Notes: generated by a model not told the origin, from the letters alone. A DNA stretch of 64,000 bases from HK1 sp965202735 (GCA_965202735.1 OZ241844.1:3286001-3350000); one strand, 5' to 3'. Counted from the stretch's first letter, positions 42,865 through 52,050 are shown. A program made the numbers and translations.

Positions 42865-43443
42865 TCAGACAAGAGCCCGGTGTCTCTCCACCCGCGCGGC
42901 GAGCTGCGGAAGGTTCTTCGCCGTCAGATCGAGAATGAAAGCGCTTGGCGAGAAGGGCGGGTTCTTGTATGTCTCCCGAAGGGTACGCAGTACCGCAAGC
43001 GCCTCGGAGGGGTAGAGATCGAATATCCGCGACAGAAATGTATCCGCGTCGATCGCCTCGATCGCGAACCCCGTGAGAGCCTCAGCCGGAAAGTCGGCAA
43101 GGTTGTCGGTCACGATATGCTGCGCACCACACCGGATCGCCGCCGCCAGAACATGGCGGTCGTCGGCGTCGGGAAGAACGAGCGTCCCGATCAGCGGCTC
43201 GTATCCGGCAACCGGCGCTTCCGCGAAATGCTCGCTCATGGCGCGCCGCTGCGAGCGGACGCTCGCTTCGAGAGACGGCTTTCGTTCAAGGAGGCTCCGC
43301 GTCCACTCGTCGAGAATCCGTTCGGTCCATCGAGCCCGAAACAGTCCCGCGTGATGCATGCGCAGCGGAATGTCGCGCTTCCGGAACGGAAACAGGACAT
43401 TCGCATCCAGCACGACGACAGGACAGTCCGCGATCTGGTTCAA
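42865..43443 (-). CDS. PIN-domain toxin-like protein
   Basis: About 192 residues from a TTG at 43443 that overlaps the preceding antitoxin stop (TTGA). PIN features are VVVLDANVLFPFRKRD with D13, an acidic residue in WTERILDEWTRSL, and the C-terminal VLPDADDRHVLAAAIRCGAQ with IVTDNLADFP. It is a PIN ribonuclease of the larger PIN_3-like group. The start codon is uncertain, but the coupling to the HTH gene is clear. It is probably the toxin of a type II pair. Confidence 0.8.
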   Translation of the reverse strand: MNQIADCPVVVLDANVLFPFRKRDIPLRMHHAGLFRARWTERILDEWTRSLLERKPSLEASVRSQRRAMSEHFAEAPVAGYEPLIGTLVLPDADDRHVLAAAIRCGAQHIVTDNLADFPAEALTGFAIEAIDADTFLSRIFDLYPSEALAVLRTLRETYKNPPFSPSAFILDLTAKNLPQLAARVERHRALV

Positions 43444-43895
43444 GACGCATCGAACGCCTGCCCGAGACGGGCGATCTCGTCGAGCGCCGCATTGCGCGCT
43501 GCGTCGCGGTGGTCCTTGTAGGCCATCAGGTCGGCATGCATCACGCGCCGGTGCGCGCCGACCGGAACGAAGGGGATTTCGCCCTCCTCGAGCAGCTTGT
43601 TCAAGTGCGGGCGCGAGACGTTCAGGATGCCGGCCGCCTGCTGCGTGGTCAGCATGGCGCCGGTCGGAACCAGCGCGACCGTGTTGCCGGACGCGACACC
43701 GCCCAGCAGGTCGATCACAAGGTCGACGATGGCGGGCGCCAGCCGCACGGACTTGCCGCCCTCGCGGTGGATGGCCAGTATGCCGTCCGCTGCCCGCGCC
43801 TGGGCAAGCGCCGCGGCCGCCTCCGCCGAGCACGCAATCTCGTCCTGCGTTGGAAGACGGCGGGTCAGTTCGATCGCCTCGGCTGCGCTGTCCAT
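43440..43895 (-). CDS. HTH (excisionase-type) antitoxin partner
   Basis: A 151-residue protein from ATG 43895, preceded by GAGGAGA. The N-terminal half is helical. Residues 81-125 are an excisionase/MerR-type HTH (MLTTQQAAGILNVSRPHLNK, then EEGEIPFVPVGAHRRVMHAD). Its stop overlaps the PIN gene start. HTH/PIN pairs of this layout are widespread and predicted to be toxin-antitoxin modules, where this protein binds DNA and the toxin. Confidence 0.82.
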   Translation of the reverse strand: MDSAAEAIELTRRLPTQDEIACSAEAAAALAQARAADGILAIHREGGKSVRLAPAIVDLVIDLLGGVASGNTVALVPTGAMLTTQQAAGILNVSRPHLNKLLEEGEIPFVPVGAHRRVMHADLMAYKDHRDAARNAALDEIARLGQAFDAS

Positions 43896-44013
43896 ACCGA
43901 TTCTCCTCTTCGTCGAACTCCAACGGTCTCGATGACGGCTCGCGGAACCGCCATCAAGCGCAATGACGAAGATAACAGGAAGAAGTGTAACGACAAGGCC
44001 GTTGATGGTGCAC

Positions 44014-44136
44014 CAGCGATTCCCGCCAACGCCCGGAGAGGCCGCATCGTGGTGGGATTCCGGCGCGATTTCGACCTTCAGGGCGTCGAGTCGAGGGGAT
44101 CTCAGGGGCCTGTTCCCGCCTGGCGGGAATGGCTGA
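44014..44136 (+). mobile_element. Family B miniature element, copy B5 (123 bp)
   Basis: Exactly 123 bp from CAGCGATTCCCGCC to GGCGGGAATGGCTGA with the 8-bp duplication TGGTGCAC (44006-44013 and 44137-44144). The right duplication forms the start of a copied piece of the CBS-HEPN gene. Confidence 0.87.
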
Positions 44137-44224
44137 TGGTGCACTTGTCCGTGAATTCGGTACACAGGACTTCATTGACAAAGTTGTCGCTGTTCTGGAG
44201 CTTCTCGATGTTCTCGCGAACTTT
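44134..44224 (-). pseudogene. 91-bp fragment of the CBS-HEPN gene
   Basis: This stretch matches 39829-39919 with about ten differences. On the - strand it reads VRENIEKLQNSDNFVNEVLC then TEFTDKCTI, against VRDNIKNLQESDNFVSEILC in the gene at 39629. It ends 17 bp before the priA stop. It is an isolated exon-like scrap without start or stop. Confidence 0.8.
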
Positions 44225-44241
44225 GACGCCGCAGGACCGGC

Positions 44242-46587
44242 TCAGACCATCTCCTGCGGGTCGACATCGACGGACCACCGGACCTTGCGCGCCGACGGCA
44301 GGGACTCCAGCTCCGCGATCCACTGCGGAAGGAACCGCTGCAACGCGCCGCGCGACGTGGCGTCGACCAGGAGCTGCGCGCGGTAGCGCCCGGCCCGGCG
44401 CTCCATGGGCGAGGGCACCGGCCCCAGCACCGAGACCTCCGGGTGGGCGCGCGCGTGCGCGCTCGCGCAGGCCTCGGCGTCGCGCAGGAACGAATGCGGC
44501 GCCTCGCGCCGCAGCGCCTCGGCCCGAACGAGAGCGAGGCTCGCGAACGGCGGCAGGCGGGCGCCGCGGCGCTCCGCGAGCGCCTCGGCGCAGAACTTCC
44601 GGTACCCCTCCAGCACCAGCACCCGCAGCAGGGGGTGCTCCGGGTGGTGGGTCTGGAGCAGCACGCGGCCGACGCGGTCCCCGCGCCCGGCCCGGCCCGC
44701 GACCTGGAGCAGCAACTGCGCCATCCGCTCCGTGGCCCGGAAGTCGATGCCGAACAGACCGGCGTCGGCGTCGAGGATCCCCACCAGGGTGACGTTCGGG
44801 AAGTGATGCCCCTTCGCGAGCATCTGGGTGCCGACGACCGCGTCGACCTCGCCGGCGTGCACGCGGTCGAGCAGCGCCTCCAGCGAGCCGCGCCGGCGCG
44901 TCGCGTCGCGGTCCATCCGGGCGACGCGCAGCCCCTCGATCCGCCTCTCCAGCGTGCGCGCCACCCGCTCGGTGCCGAGCCCGAGGCGGCGCACGTTCTT
45001 CGAGCCGCACGTGGGGCACTCCTCGACCGGCGCCCGCTCCGCCGCGCAGTGATGGCAGCGCATCCGCCCGTCCTCGCGATGGAACACGAGACGGGCGTCG
45101 CACCGGTCGCAGTCCGCGACCCAGCCGCACGCATGGCACATGAGCACGGGGGCGTAGCCGCGGCGGTTGATGAAGAGCAACGCCTGCTCGGAGCGGGCCC
45201 TGGTCTGCTCCAGCGCCTCGACGAGCACGTCGCACAGGCCGCTGTCGAAGGGCCGGGCCCGCAGGTCGACGACGTCGATGCGCGGCGGGGTGGCGCCGCC
45301 GGCGCGGTGCGGGAGGTCGAGCCGGCGGTAGCGCCCGCGGCGCACGTTGTCGATCGCCTCGAGCGAGGGGGTCGCGCTGCCGAGCACGACCGGGGTACCG
45401 GCATCCCGGGCGCGCACCACCGCGAGATCGCGCGCGGAGTACCGGAACCCGTCCTGCTGCTTGAACGAGAGGTCGTGCTCCTCGTCGACGATGAAGAGCC
45501 CCGGCCGCGCGAGCGGCACGAACACCGCGGAGCGCGTCCCCACCACCACGTCCGCGGCGCCGTTGCGCGCATGGGTCCACGACGAGAGCCGCTCGCCGTC
45601 GGAGAGCCCGGAGTGCAGCGCCGCCACCCGGCACGACAGCCGCGCGCGGAAGCGGGTGAGGAGCTGCGGGGTGAGGCCGATCTCGGGGATGAGCACGAGC
45701 GCCTGGCGCCCGCGGGCGACCACGGTCTCGATGAGGTGCAGGTACACCTCGGTCTTGCCGCTGCCGGTGACGCCATCGAGCACGAAGGGGCTGAACTCCC
45801 CGAGGCGCGCCTCCACCGCCTCCACCGCGCGGCGCTGCTCGGCATTGAGCACCGGGCGGCCGGAGCGATCGGGCGCGTCGTACCGGCCCGGCGGCTCGGG
45901 GACGGGCTCCACCCAGCCCTTTGCCCAGCCCTTTGCGATCAGCGCCCGCAGCGGCCGGCGCCAGTCGCGGTGCGCGGCCGCAAGCTCCGCTTCCCGGATG
46001 CCGCCGGACGCAAGCTCCGCTTCCGGGACGCTGCCGACCGCAAGCTCCGCCTCCGGGACGCTGCCGGACGCAAGCTCCGCCTCCGGGACGCTACCGGCCG
46101 CGAGCTCCTCTTCCGGGACGCTGTCGGACGCGAGCATGAGGCCGAGCAGGCGGGCCTGGACCGGCGCACCGCCGATCCCCCGGGCGAAGGCCTGCGCACC
46201 GGCCGGGCTCGCCGCGTACCGCATGGTCCGCTCGACCCCGGGCGCCCGCCCGAGGCGCAGCAGCCTCGGCAGGGTCCCGACGACCACCTCGCCGACGGGA
46301 TGCTGGAAGTAGCCGCTCGCCCAGAGGAGCAGCTCGAGCGTCGCCGCGTCGATGAGCGGCTCCGCGTCGATGACCTCGCGCACGCGCTTGAGACGCCGCG
46401 CGCCGACCGGGCTCGCCCGCGCGATGCCGATCACGACCCCGACGGCGGAGGTGCGCCCGAACGGCACCCGCACGCGCGCGCCCGGACGCACCGGCGGCGC
46501 CGGTCCGGAGCGCGGAGGGAGGTAGTCGAACGGGTGCCGGACCGGCACCGGCACCGCGACCTGGAGGATCGGCTCCGACGCCGTCAT
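44242..46587 (-). CDS. priA: Primosomal protein N' (replication restart helicase PriA)
   Basis: A 781-residue helicase that reloads the replisome at stalled forks. A 3'-DNA-binding domain (ILQVAVPVPVRHPFDYLPP) is followed by the helicase core: Walker A GVTGSGKTEVYLH, DEEHD box FIVDEEHDLSFKQQ, GSATPSLE. Zinc cysteines are in CHACGWVADCDRC, CHHC and CPTCG, and motifs V/VI are GTQMLAKGHHFPNVTLVG and QVAGRAGRGDR. I chose ATG 46587. The linker after the N-terminal domains carries a 30-bp repeat giving SVPEAELAxG units, which is unusual for PriA. Confidence 0.95.
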   Translation of the reverse strand: MTASEPILQVAVPVPVRHPFDYLPPRSGPAPPVRPGARVRVPFGRTSAVGVVIGIARASPVGARRLKRVREVIDAEPLIDAATLELLLWASGYFQHPVGEVVVGTLPRLLRLGRAPGVERTMRYAASPAGAQAFARGIGGAPVQARLLGLMLASDSVPEEELAAGSVPEAELASGSVPEAELAVGSVPEAELASGGIREAELAAAHRDWRRPLRALIAKGWAKGWVEPVPEPPGRYDAPDRSGRPVLNAEQRRAVEAVEARLGEFSPFVLDGVTGSGKTEVYLHLIETVVARGRQALVLIPEIGLTPQLLTRFRARLSCRVAALHSGLSDGERLSSWTHARNGAADVVVGTRSAVFVPLARPGLFIVDEEHDLSFKQQDGFRYSARDLAVVRARDAGTPVVLGSATPSLEAIDNVRRGRYRRLDLPHRAGGATPPRIDVVDLRARPFDSGLCDVLVEALEQTRARSEQALLFINRRGYAPVLMCHACGWVADCDRCDARLVFHREDGRMRCHHCAAERAPVEECPTCGSKNVRRLGLGTERVARTLERRIEGLRVARMDRDATRRRGSLEALLDRVHAGEVDAVVGTQMLAKGHHFPNVTLVGILDADAGLFGIDFRATERMAQLLLQVAGRAGRGDRVGRVLLQTHHPEHPLLRVLVLEGYRKFCAEALAERRGARLPPFASLALVRAEALRREAPHSFLRDAEACASAHARAHPEVSVLGPVPSPMERRAGRYRAQLLVDATSRGALQRFLPQWIAELESLPSARKVRWSVDVDPQEMV
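45980..46129 (-). repeat. 30-bp in-frame minisatellite inside priA
   Basis: Five 30-bp units (GCAAGCTCCGCCTCCGGGAC plus 10 bp on the + strand) encode a 10-residue repeat, (G)SVPEAELA(S/V/A), in the linker before the helicase core. The length keeps the frame, and the inserted segment is hydrophilic. Confidence 0.88.
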
Positions 46588-46840
46588 CGCGCTGCGGCGC
46601 CGGCGGGCCCGCGCTCTCTCGTGCGGACGGGCGCGCATGGACCGCCGCGCCCCGCCTTCACGGGGACAGGCGTCGCGGACACGCCTGAACGCCCCCGGCC
46701 GTCATGTCCCCGAAGGCGGAGGCCATGGACCGCCTCGGCCGCGGTGATGGCGCCGTCGCGCGTCATGCCCGTGGAGGCGGGGGCCATGGGGCTTTGGGAC
46801 CGGTTCCTCCCGCAGTCCCGTGCGCCGATCACGCCCTTGC

Positions 46841-47437
46841 TCACGCGGCCGCTTCGGCCAGGGCCGCCACCTCGGCGAGCTTCGCGCGCCGCATCGGCCG
46901 GCCGTCCACGGGGCTGAGCGGAGGGCGCCGGCGGGCCCACGCCGAGAACACCACGAGCTCGATCTGCACCTCGCCGGCAAGGAAGCGGAAGGCGGGCAGA
47001 CGCTCGAACGCGCCGGCCCGGAACCGCAGGCGGGCCTCGCCCTGGTCGAAGGCGATGCGACGGTCGAGCAGGAACATCGCGACGGCCTCCGGCGGGTCGG
47101 AGAACAGGTGCAGGCAGACCTCGCTGTGCCGGTCGGCGGTGCCGTTCAGCACCGGACCCGTGAGCCGCGGCTCGAAGCGCTCCAGCAACCGCATCGCCTC
47201 GAGCGCCTGCCTGCGCAGCGAGGCCAGGTGCCGCGTGCGCTCCTCGCCGGCGAACAGCCGCTGGTATGCCTCGCGTTCGCGCTCGATCTCGTCATTGCGC
47301 GGGAGGTCGCGCGAGTCGCCCAGGCCGAGCCGGACCGCCGCCTTGCGCTTCGCGAGCTGATAGTCGCGAATGCCGTGCTCGACCATCAGCCGGGCCGCCT
47401 CGTGGGCGACCTGCCGCCGCGCCTGCATCTGCTTCAC
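46841..47437 (-). CDS. Conserved hypothetical protein, nucleotidyltransferase-like
   Basis: A 198-residue soluble protein (ARRQVAHEAARLMVEHGIRD, YQLAKRKAAVRLGLGDSRDL, then LLERFEPRLTGPVLNGTADR and VCLHLFSDPPEAVAMFLLDR). The block RLTGPVLNGTADRHSEVCLHLF recalls the GS-like element of nucleotidyltransferase folds, and homologues known to me are annotated loosely that way. Activity is not established. It is transcribed towards priA with 253 bp between. Confidence 0.65.
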   Translation of the reverse strand: MKQMQARRQVAHEAARLMVEHGIRDYQLAKRKAAVRLGLGDSRDLPRNDEIEREREAYQRLFAGEERTRHLASLRRQALEAMRLLERFEPRLTGPVLNGTADRHSEVCLHLFSDPPEAVAMFLLDRRIAFDQGEARLRFRAGAFERLPAFRFLAGEVQIELVVFSAWARRRPPLSPVDGRPMRRAKLAEVAALAEAAA

Positions 47438-47624
47438 GTTCGCTCCCCGGATACCTCATCGCCCGACGACGCCGCACCGCGCGACGCTCGGGACGCTGAC
47501 GAGAATTCCCCCGCCACGGGTCGAGCGCACCATCGCGCAGCAACGGGCCCCTTCCGGGCGCGGCCGGCAACCCCGTCTCGATCCCCGGTTTCGATCCCTG
47601 TGCTCGATCCCTGTCCTCGGAACA

Positions 47625-47755
47625 CAGGGCCTTCCGGAAGTCGTGGCGAACGGTTCATCAGACGCTCGAACCGGGCCTTCGATACCGAAAGACCACCGGT
47701 CACCGCGCAAGATGCCGCTCTGGCGGCCGGTGACCGCAACTTTCGAATGGTCCTG
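47625..47755 (-). mobile_element. Family A miniature element, copy A2 (131 bp)
   Basis: 131 bp from CAGGGCCTTCCGGAAGTCG to CGCAACTTTCGAATGGTCCTG. Flanks are CCTCGGAACA (47615-47624) and CCTCAGAACA (47756-47765), a 10-bp duplication with one change, so this copy is older. The right flank contains the stop codon of the PBP1A gene, so insertion occurred at the very end of that gene. Confidence 0.8.
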
Positions 47756-47757
47756 CC

Positions 47758-50319
47758 TCAGAACAGCTTTTCCTGGACCGTCGCGGCGCCCGGCGCCCCG
47801 CCGCCGGCCGTGTGCTCCGCCACCCGCTTCTTCGGGACCCGCTCCGCCCGGAAGCTCTCGAACACCGCGCCTTCGTGCGATGCGCCCGCGATCTCTCCGG
47901 TCTCGGGGTCGATGCGCACGGCCACGATTCCCTCGGGCGGCGGGACCTCCCGCCGCGGCACGCCTTCGAGCGCCTCCTTCATGTAGGCGATCCACATCGG
48001 CAGCGCGGCGCGGGCGCCGGTCTCGCGGCGGCCGAGGGGACGGAACTCGTCGAACCCGATCCAGGCGGTGGCAACGAGACCCGGGGCGAACCCGGAGAAC
48101 CACGCATCGTACTGGTCGTTCGTGGTGCCCGTCTTGCCGGCGAGATCGTCGCGCTCCAGCACCCGCGCCTTGCGTCCGGTGCCGCGGCGGATGACGTCGC
48201 GCAGCAGGGAGTACATCAGCCATGCGTTGCGGGCCTCGATGACGCGCGGCGCACGGCGGATCACCCGGGGCCGCCCGGCGCCGTCGGGGGCGCCGGCCAC
48301 GGCCGGCGGCGTGGAGCCGGCGCCCCCGTCACCGGCCGGCAACGGCGAGCCGGCGCCCCCGTCACCGGCCGGCAACGGCGAGCCGATGTCTCCGTCACCG
48401 GCCGGCGGTGCCGAGCCGGCGTCTCCGTCACCGGCCGGGGCCGCCGATGCGGGCGCGGCCGGCGCCTTGTCATCGGCGCAGTCGCGGCACACGACGAGCG
48501 GGTCGGCGGCGAAGACGAGCCGGTCGTCCCCGTCGAGGACACGCTCGATGAAGTACGGCTCGACGGCGTACCCGCCGTTGGCGAGCACGCCGTAGCCGGC
48601 GGCGACCCGAAGCGGCGTCAGCACCCCGCTGCCGAGCGCGAGCGACAGGCCCCGGGGGAGGCTCCCGGCGTCGATTCCGAACTTCGCGATGTGGGCGAGT
48701 GCGAAGTCGATGCCGATGTCGCGCAGCAGCCGGATGGAGACGAGGTTGCGCGACTTGAAGAGTGCGGTACGCAGGGGGGTGGGACCGAAGAACTTGCCGC
48801 TGTAGTTCTCCGGCCGCCACGCGCCCGTGAGGCTCTCGTCCTCGTACACCACCGGGGCGTCGTTGATGATGCTGGCGGGGGTGTAGCCGTACTCCAGCGC
48901 GGCGGAGTAGATGAACGGCTTGAAGCTCGATCCGGGCTGGCGCTCGGCCTGGGTCGCGCGGTTGAACTTGCTGCGGTAGAAGTCGAAGCCGCCGGTCAGG
49001 GCGAGGATCGAGCCGTCGTCCGGGTCGAGCGAGACCAGCGCCCCCTCGACATCGGGGATCTGGGCGAGGCCCCAGCCGTCGCCGAGGCGTTGCAGGCGGA
49101 CGACGTCACCGGCCTTCAGCACCGCGTCGGCGCCCTTCGGCTCGGCGCCCAGGCGGTTCTCGTCGATGCGGGGACGCGCCCACTCCATGCCCTCCAGCGC
49201 GATCTCCACCGGGCCCTCGTGCCGCGCCCGGACGGCGACGGTGCGCGCATCCACGGACGTGACCACCGCCGGCACGAGCCCGCCCACCTCCGCGATGTCC
49301 TCCAGCACGTCCCGCGGAGACGGCGCCCCGTCCCCGGTGTCGACGTGGCGCTCCGGCCCGCGGAATCCGTGGCGGGCGTCGTACTCGAGGAGCGTCTGCC
49401 GGAGCGCGGCATTGGCGGCGCGCTGAAGCCTGCCGTCGAGGGTCGTCCGGACCTCGTATCCGGCGGTGTAGACGTCCGGGCCGTAGCGCTCCTCCATGTG
49501 CGCGCGCACCATCTCCGCAACGTAGGGCGCCTCGACCTCGATGGCGAGTCCGTGGACCTTCGCGGTCACCGGCGCGTCGCGGGCGGCGTCGTGCTCGTCG
49601 CGCTCGATGTAGCCGAGCTCCAGCATGCGCCGCAGCACGTAGTTCCGGCGCACGACCGCCTGCTCCGGGTCCGCCACGGGGTTGAACCGGGAAGGCGCCT
49701 TGGGCAGCCCCGCGATCATGGCGGTCTGGGGCAGCGTGAGCTCCGCGACCGGGTGTCCGTAGTAGACCTGCGCCGCGGCCCCGACCCCGTAGGCGCGCTG
49801 GCCGAGGAAGATCTTGTTGACATAGAGCTCCAGAATCTCCTCCTTGGTGAGCTCGCGCTCGATCTTGAGCGCGAGGAGGATCTCGCTGAGCTTGCGGATG
49901 TACGTCTTCTCCCGGGTGAGGAAGAAGTTCCGGGCCACCTGCATGGTGATGGTGCTGCCCCCCGGCCCCTTCTCCCCGGTGCGGACGAGGTACAGCACGG
50001 CGCGGGTCAGCCCCTGCCAGTCGACCCCGGGATGCTCGAAGAACCGGTCGTCCTCGCCGGCGAGGAACGCCTGGATGAGCCGCTCCGGCACCTCGTCGAG
50101 GCGAAGCGGCGTGCGCCGCATCTCGCCGAACTCCGCGATGAGCCGGTCGTCACGAGTGAAGACCCGCAACGGCACCTGCAGCCGGACGTCGCGGAGGGTC
50201 TGCACGGAGGGGAGCTTCGGCGCCAGGTACCAGTAGGCGCCGCCGGCCGCCGCCGCGGCAAGCACCGCCAGCAGAACGAGGATGCCGAGAACCCTGAGTG
50301 CGCCGGCGAAGAGAATCAT
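47758..50319 (-). CDS. mrcA: Penicillin-binding protein 1A, class A transglycosylase/transpeptidase
   Basis: An 853-residue membrane-anchored peptidoglycan synthase. A single N-terminal helix (LGILVLLAVLAAAAAGGAYW) is followed by the GT51 domain (AFLAGEDDRFFEHPGVDWQG, GGSTITMQVARNFFLTREKT), the PBP1A-type OB insert, and the transpeptidase domain with SSFKPFIY (nucleophile Ser), SRN and KTGTTND. ATG 50319 gives a normal N-terminus. Before the SRN-to-KTG part ends, a 33-bp repeat inserts four PAGDGxxGSxP units. The stop lies in the target duplication of a family A element. Confidence 0.95.
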   Translation of the reverse strand: MILFAGALRVLGILVLLAVLAAAAAGGAYWYLAPKLPSVQTLRDVRLQVPLRVFTRDDRLIAEFGEMRRTPLRLDEVPERLIQAFLAGEDDRFFEHPGVDWQGLTRAVLYLVRTGEKGPGGSTITMQVARNFFLTREKTYIRKLSEILLALKIERELTKEEILELYVNKIFLGQRAYGVGAAAQVYYGHPVAELTLPQTAMIAGLPKAPSRFNPVADPEQAVVRRNYVLRRMLELGYIERDEHDAARDAPVTAKVHGLAIEVEAPYVAEMVRAHMEERYGPDVYTAGYEVRTTLDGRLQRAANAALRQTLLEYDARHGFRGPERHVDTGDGAPSPRDVLEDIAEVGGLVPAVVTSVDARTVAVRARHEGPVEIALEGMEWARPRIDENRLGAEPKGADAVLKAGDVVRLQRLGDGWGLAQIPDVEGALVSLDPDDGSILALTGGFDFYRSKFNRATQAERQPGSSFKPFIYSAALEYGYTPASIINDAPVVYEDESLTGAWRPENYSGKFFGPTPLRTALFKSRNLVSIRLLRDIGIDFALAHIAKFGIDAGSLPRGLSLALGSGVLTPLRVAAGYGVLANGGYAVEPYFIERVLDGDDRLVFAADPLVVCRDCADDKAPAAPASAAPAGDGDAGSAPPAGDGDIGSPLPAGDGGAGSPLPAGDGGAGSTPPAVAGAPDGAGRPRVIRRAPRVIEARNAWLMYSLLRDVIRRGTGRKARVLERDDLAGKTGTTNDQYDAWFSGFAPGLVATAWIGFDEFRPLGRRETGARAALPMWIAYMKEALEGVPRREVPPPEGIVAVRIDPETGEIAGASHEGAVFESFRAERVPKKRVAEHTAGGGAPGAATVQEKLF
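48304..48435 (-). repeat. 33-bp in-frame minisatellite inside the PBP1A gene
   Basis: Four 33-bp units encode an 11-residue motif like PAGDGGAGSPL in a Pro/Gly/Ala-rich loop of the transpeptidase domain, just after the CRDCADD segment. The period preserves the frame. Confidence 0.88.
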
Positions 50320-50389
50320 GGTCCATGCCCCGCGTGGGTCCGCGGCCGAATCGACCATCGACGCGCGCTCCGCCCGAGGGGTTCGACCG

Positions 50390-50641
50390 TCAGCGGGGGG
50401 AGTATACGCCGGCTGCCGCCTTCACCCTCCCCGGCGGCGGGCTCGGCGGCGGAGCGCTGCGCTCCGCCCCGAGGGCGCCGGAGGCGTGGGCGAGCCGCAT
50501 CGCCTCTTCCAGCCACGCGAGCCGCTGCGCGGGCGTTGCCCTCAGCATGGTCTCGAGCTGCGCCTGCTCCACCTCCGCCCAGGTCCCGACCCACTTCCGC
50601 GAGCCACCGGCCGCGGTGTCAGGCGTCTTCACGCGGTTCAT
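50390..50641 (-). CDS. Small hypothetical protein linked to a nucleotidyltransferase-like gene
   Basis: An 83-residue protein: SRKWVGTWAEVEQAQLETML and RATPAQRLAWLEEAMRLAHA are typical of a small helical family found next to nucleotidyltransferase-type genes. Its start overlaps the upstream gene by 23 bp. The last 25 residues are proline-rich and may be low-quality extension. Confidence 0.6.
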   Translation of the reverse strand: MNRVKTPDTAAGGSRKWVGTWAEVEQAQLETMLRATPAQRLAWLEEAMRLAHASGALGAERSAPPPSPPPGRVKAAAGVYSPR

Positions 50642-50984
50642 CGCGTCCGCCCTTCAGTCGAGCAATGATCTCGAGCTTTTCGATGTCGTCCCGGTCGCGC
50701 GGGCGGTCAGCGAGCCTCTTCAGGAAGATCAGGTCCTGGATGGACGCAACCCGCACCGGGACGCCGCCCACATTACACGTTTCGGACCGGTCGTGGAGAC
50801 CATTGAACTCGATGGGGTGGTGTGTGAATACGTCGACGGACAGCAGCGGGTTGCCGGGATGGAAGAGCGAGAAAACCTGCATGCCCTTGTCGTGCAGCCA
50901 GCTCTCCCGGATGCGTGCGTCCGCGAATTCCGCAGGGTCCACCGGTGCCTTCGGCCGCAGTCCAAGCCCGGCAAGGGACTGCAT
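50619..50984 (-). CDS. Nucleotidyltransferase-like protein, apparently 5'-truncated
   Basis: About 121 residues from ATG 50984 (QSLAGLGLRPKAPVDPAEFA, MQVFSLFHPGNPLLSVDVFT, VRVASIQDLIFLKRLADRPR, DRDDIEKLEIIARL). This is the C-terminal half of small nucleotidyltransferases whose N-terminal GGxA/DxD active site would lie further upstream. Instead the divergent agmatinase gene begins 65 bp away. The gene therefore seems to have lost its catalytic half. Its full-length relatives pair with the small helical protein encoded next. Confidence 0.6.
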   Translation of the reverse strand: MQSLAGLGLRPKAPVDPAEFADARIRESWLHDKGMQVFSLFHPGNPLLSVDVFTHHPIEFNGLHDRSETCNVGGVPVRVASIQDLIFLKRLADRPRDRDDIEKLEIIARLKGGRDEPREDA

Positions 50985-51048
50985 GGCGCTCTGCGCCGCC
51001 GATAGAATGCGGCCGGCGGACCAGCCGCCACCGCCGAGGAGTCCCCCG

Positions 51049-52050
51049 ATGAGCCGCGACAACAGCCACGGCGCCGACGTGCCCGACGAGCGCAAGCGGG
51101 CATTCGGCGAGCGATACCAGCCGCGCTACTCCGGCGTCGCCACGTTCATGCGCCGCCCGCTGCGCGAGGAGCCGTCCACCTGGGAGGGCGTCGACATCGG
51201 CATCGTGGGGGTCCCGTTCGACGGCGGCGTGACCAACCGCCCGGGCGCCCGCCACGGCCCGCGGCATCTGCGCGACCAGTCGACGCTGATGGGCGTGGTG
51301 AACCATCAGACCGGGGTGCGCCCCCACGATCTTGCCGAAGTCGCCGACCTCGGCGATGTCCTCATCGAGGGCGTGTACCGGCTCGACGAGGCCATCGCGG
51401 ACATCGAGCGCCACTACGACCGGGTCGCGGCGGCCGGCATCGTGCCGCTGACCGCCGGCGGCGACCACTCCATCACCCTGCCCATCATGCGGGCGCTCGC
51501 CCGCGCCCGCGGCGGACCCCTCGGCCTCGTCCACTTCGACGCCCACTGCGACACGGGGCCCGAGCTGTTCGGCCACAAGCACCACCACGGCGGGCCGTTC
51601 AAGGTGGCGGTGGAGGACGGGGCGCTCGACCCGAAGCGCACGGTCCAGATCGGCATCCGCGGCCCGGCCGAGCCGCTGTGGGGGTTCAGCTACGAGTCGG
51701 GCATGACCGTCATCCACATCGAGGACCTGTATGCGATGGGGATTGCGGCGGTGGTGGAGAAGGCCCGCGGGGTGGCGGGCGACGGCCCCGTGTACGTGAG
51801 CTTCGACGTCGACGGGCTCGACCCGGTGTATGCGCCGGGTACCGGGACGCCGGAAGTCGGCGGCTTCACCACCTACGAGGCCCAGCAGATGCTGCGGGGC
51901 TTGCGCGGCCTCGACATCGTGGCCGGCGACGTGGTGGAGGTGTCGCCGCCCTTCGACCCCTCGGGCACCACGGGCCTCACCGGCGCCCAGATGATGTTCG
52001 AGATCCTGTGCCTGCTCGCGGAGACGGTGGGACGAAAGAAGGGCGCCTGA
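51049..52050 (+). CDS. Agmatinase-family ureohydrolase
   Basis: A 333-residue manganese ureohydrolase. Metal-binding motifs are TAGGDHSITLP, LVHFDAHCDTG and VYVSFDVDGLDPVYAPGTGT, followed by EVGGFTTYEAQ and DVVEVSPPFDPSG. It splits urea from a guanidino compound; agmatine is the default guess, and guanidinobutyrate or guanidinopropionate are possible. The N-terminal block ATFMRRPL fits the agmatinase/guanidinobutyrase group. GAGGAG precedes ATG 51049. Confidence 0.88.
   Translation: MSRDNSHGADVPDERKRAFGERYQPRYSGVATFMRRPLREEPSTWEGVDIGIVGVPFDGGVTNRPGARHGPRHLRDQSTLMGVVNHQTGVRPHDLAEVADLGDVLIEGVYRLDEAIADIERHYDRVAAAGIVPLTAGGDHSITLPIMRALARARGGPLGLVHFDAHCDTGPELFGHKHHHGGPFKVAVEDGALDPKRTVQIGIRGPAEPLWGFSYESGMTVIHIEDLYAMGIAAVVEKARGVAGDGPVYVSFDVDGLDPVYAPGTGTPEVGGFTTYEAQQMLRGLRGLDIVAGDVVEVSPPFDPSGTTGLTGAQMMFEILCLLAETVGRKKGA

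Noticed and set aside
47812..51048. A very long + strand frame running into the agmatinase gene
   Set aside because: The part before 51049 is antisense to the PBP1A gene; the agmatinase has its own GAGGAG site and normal-length start.
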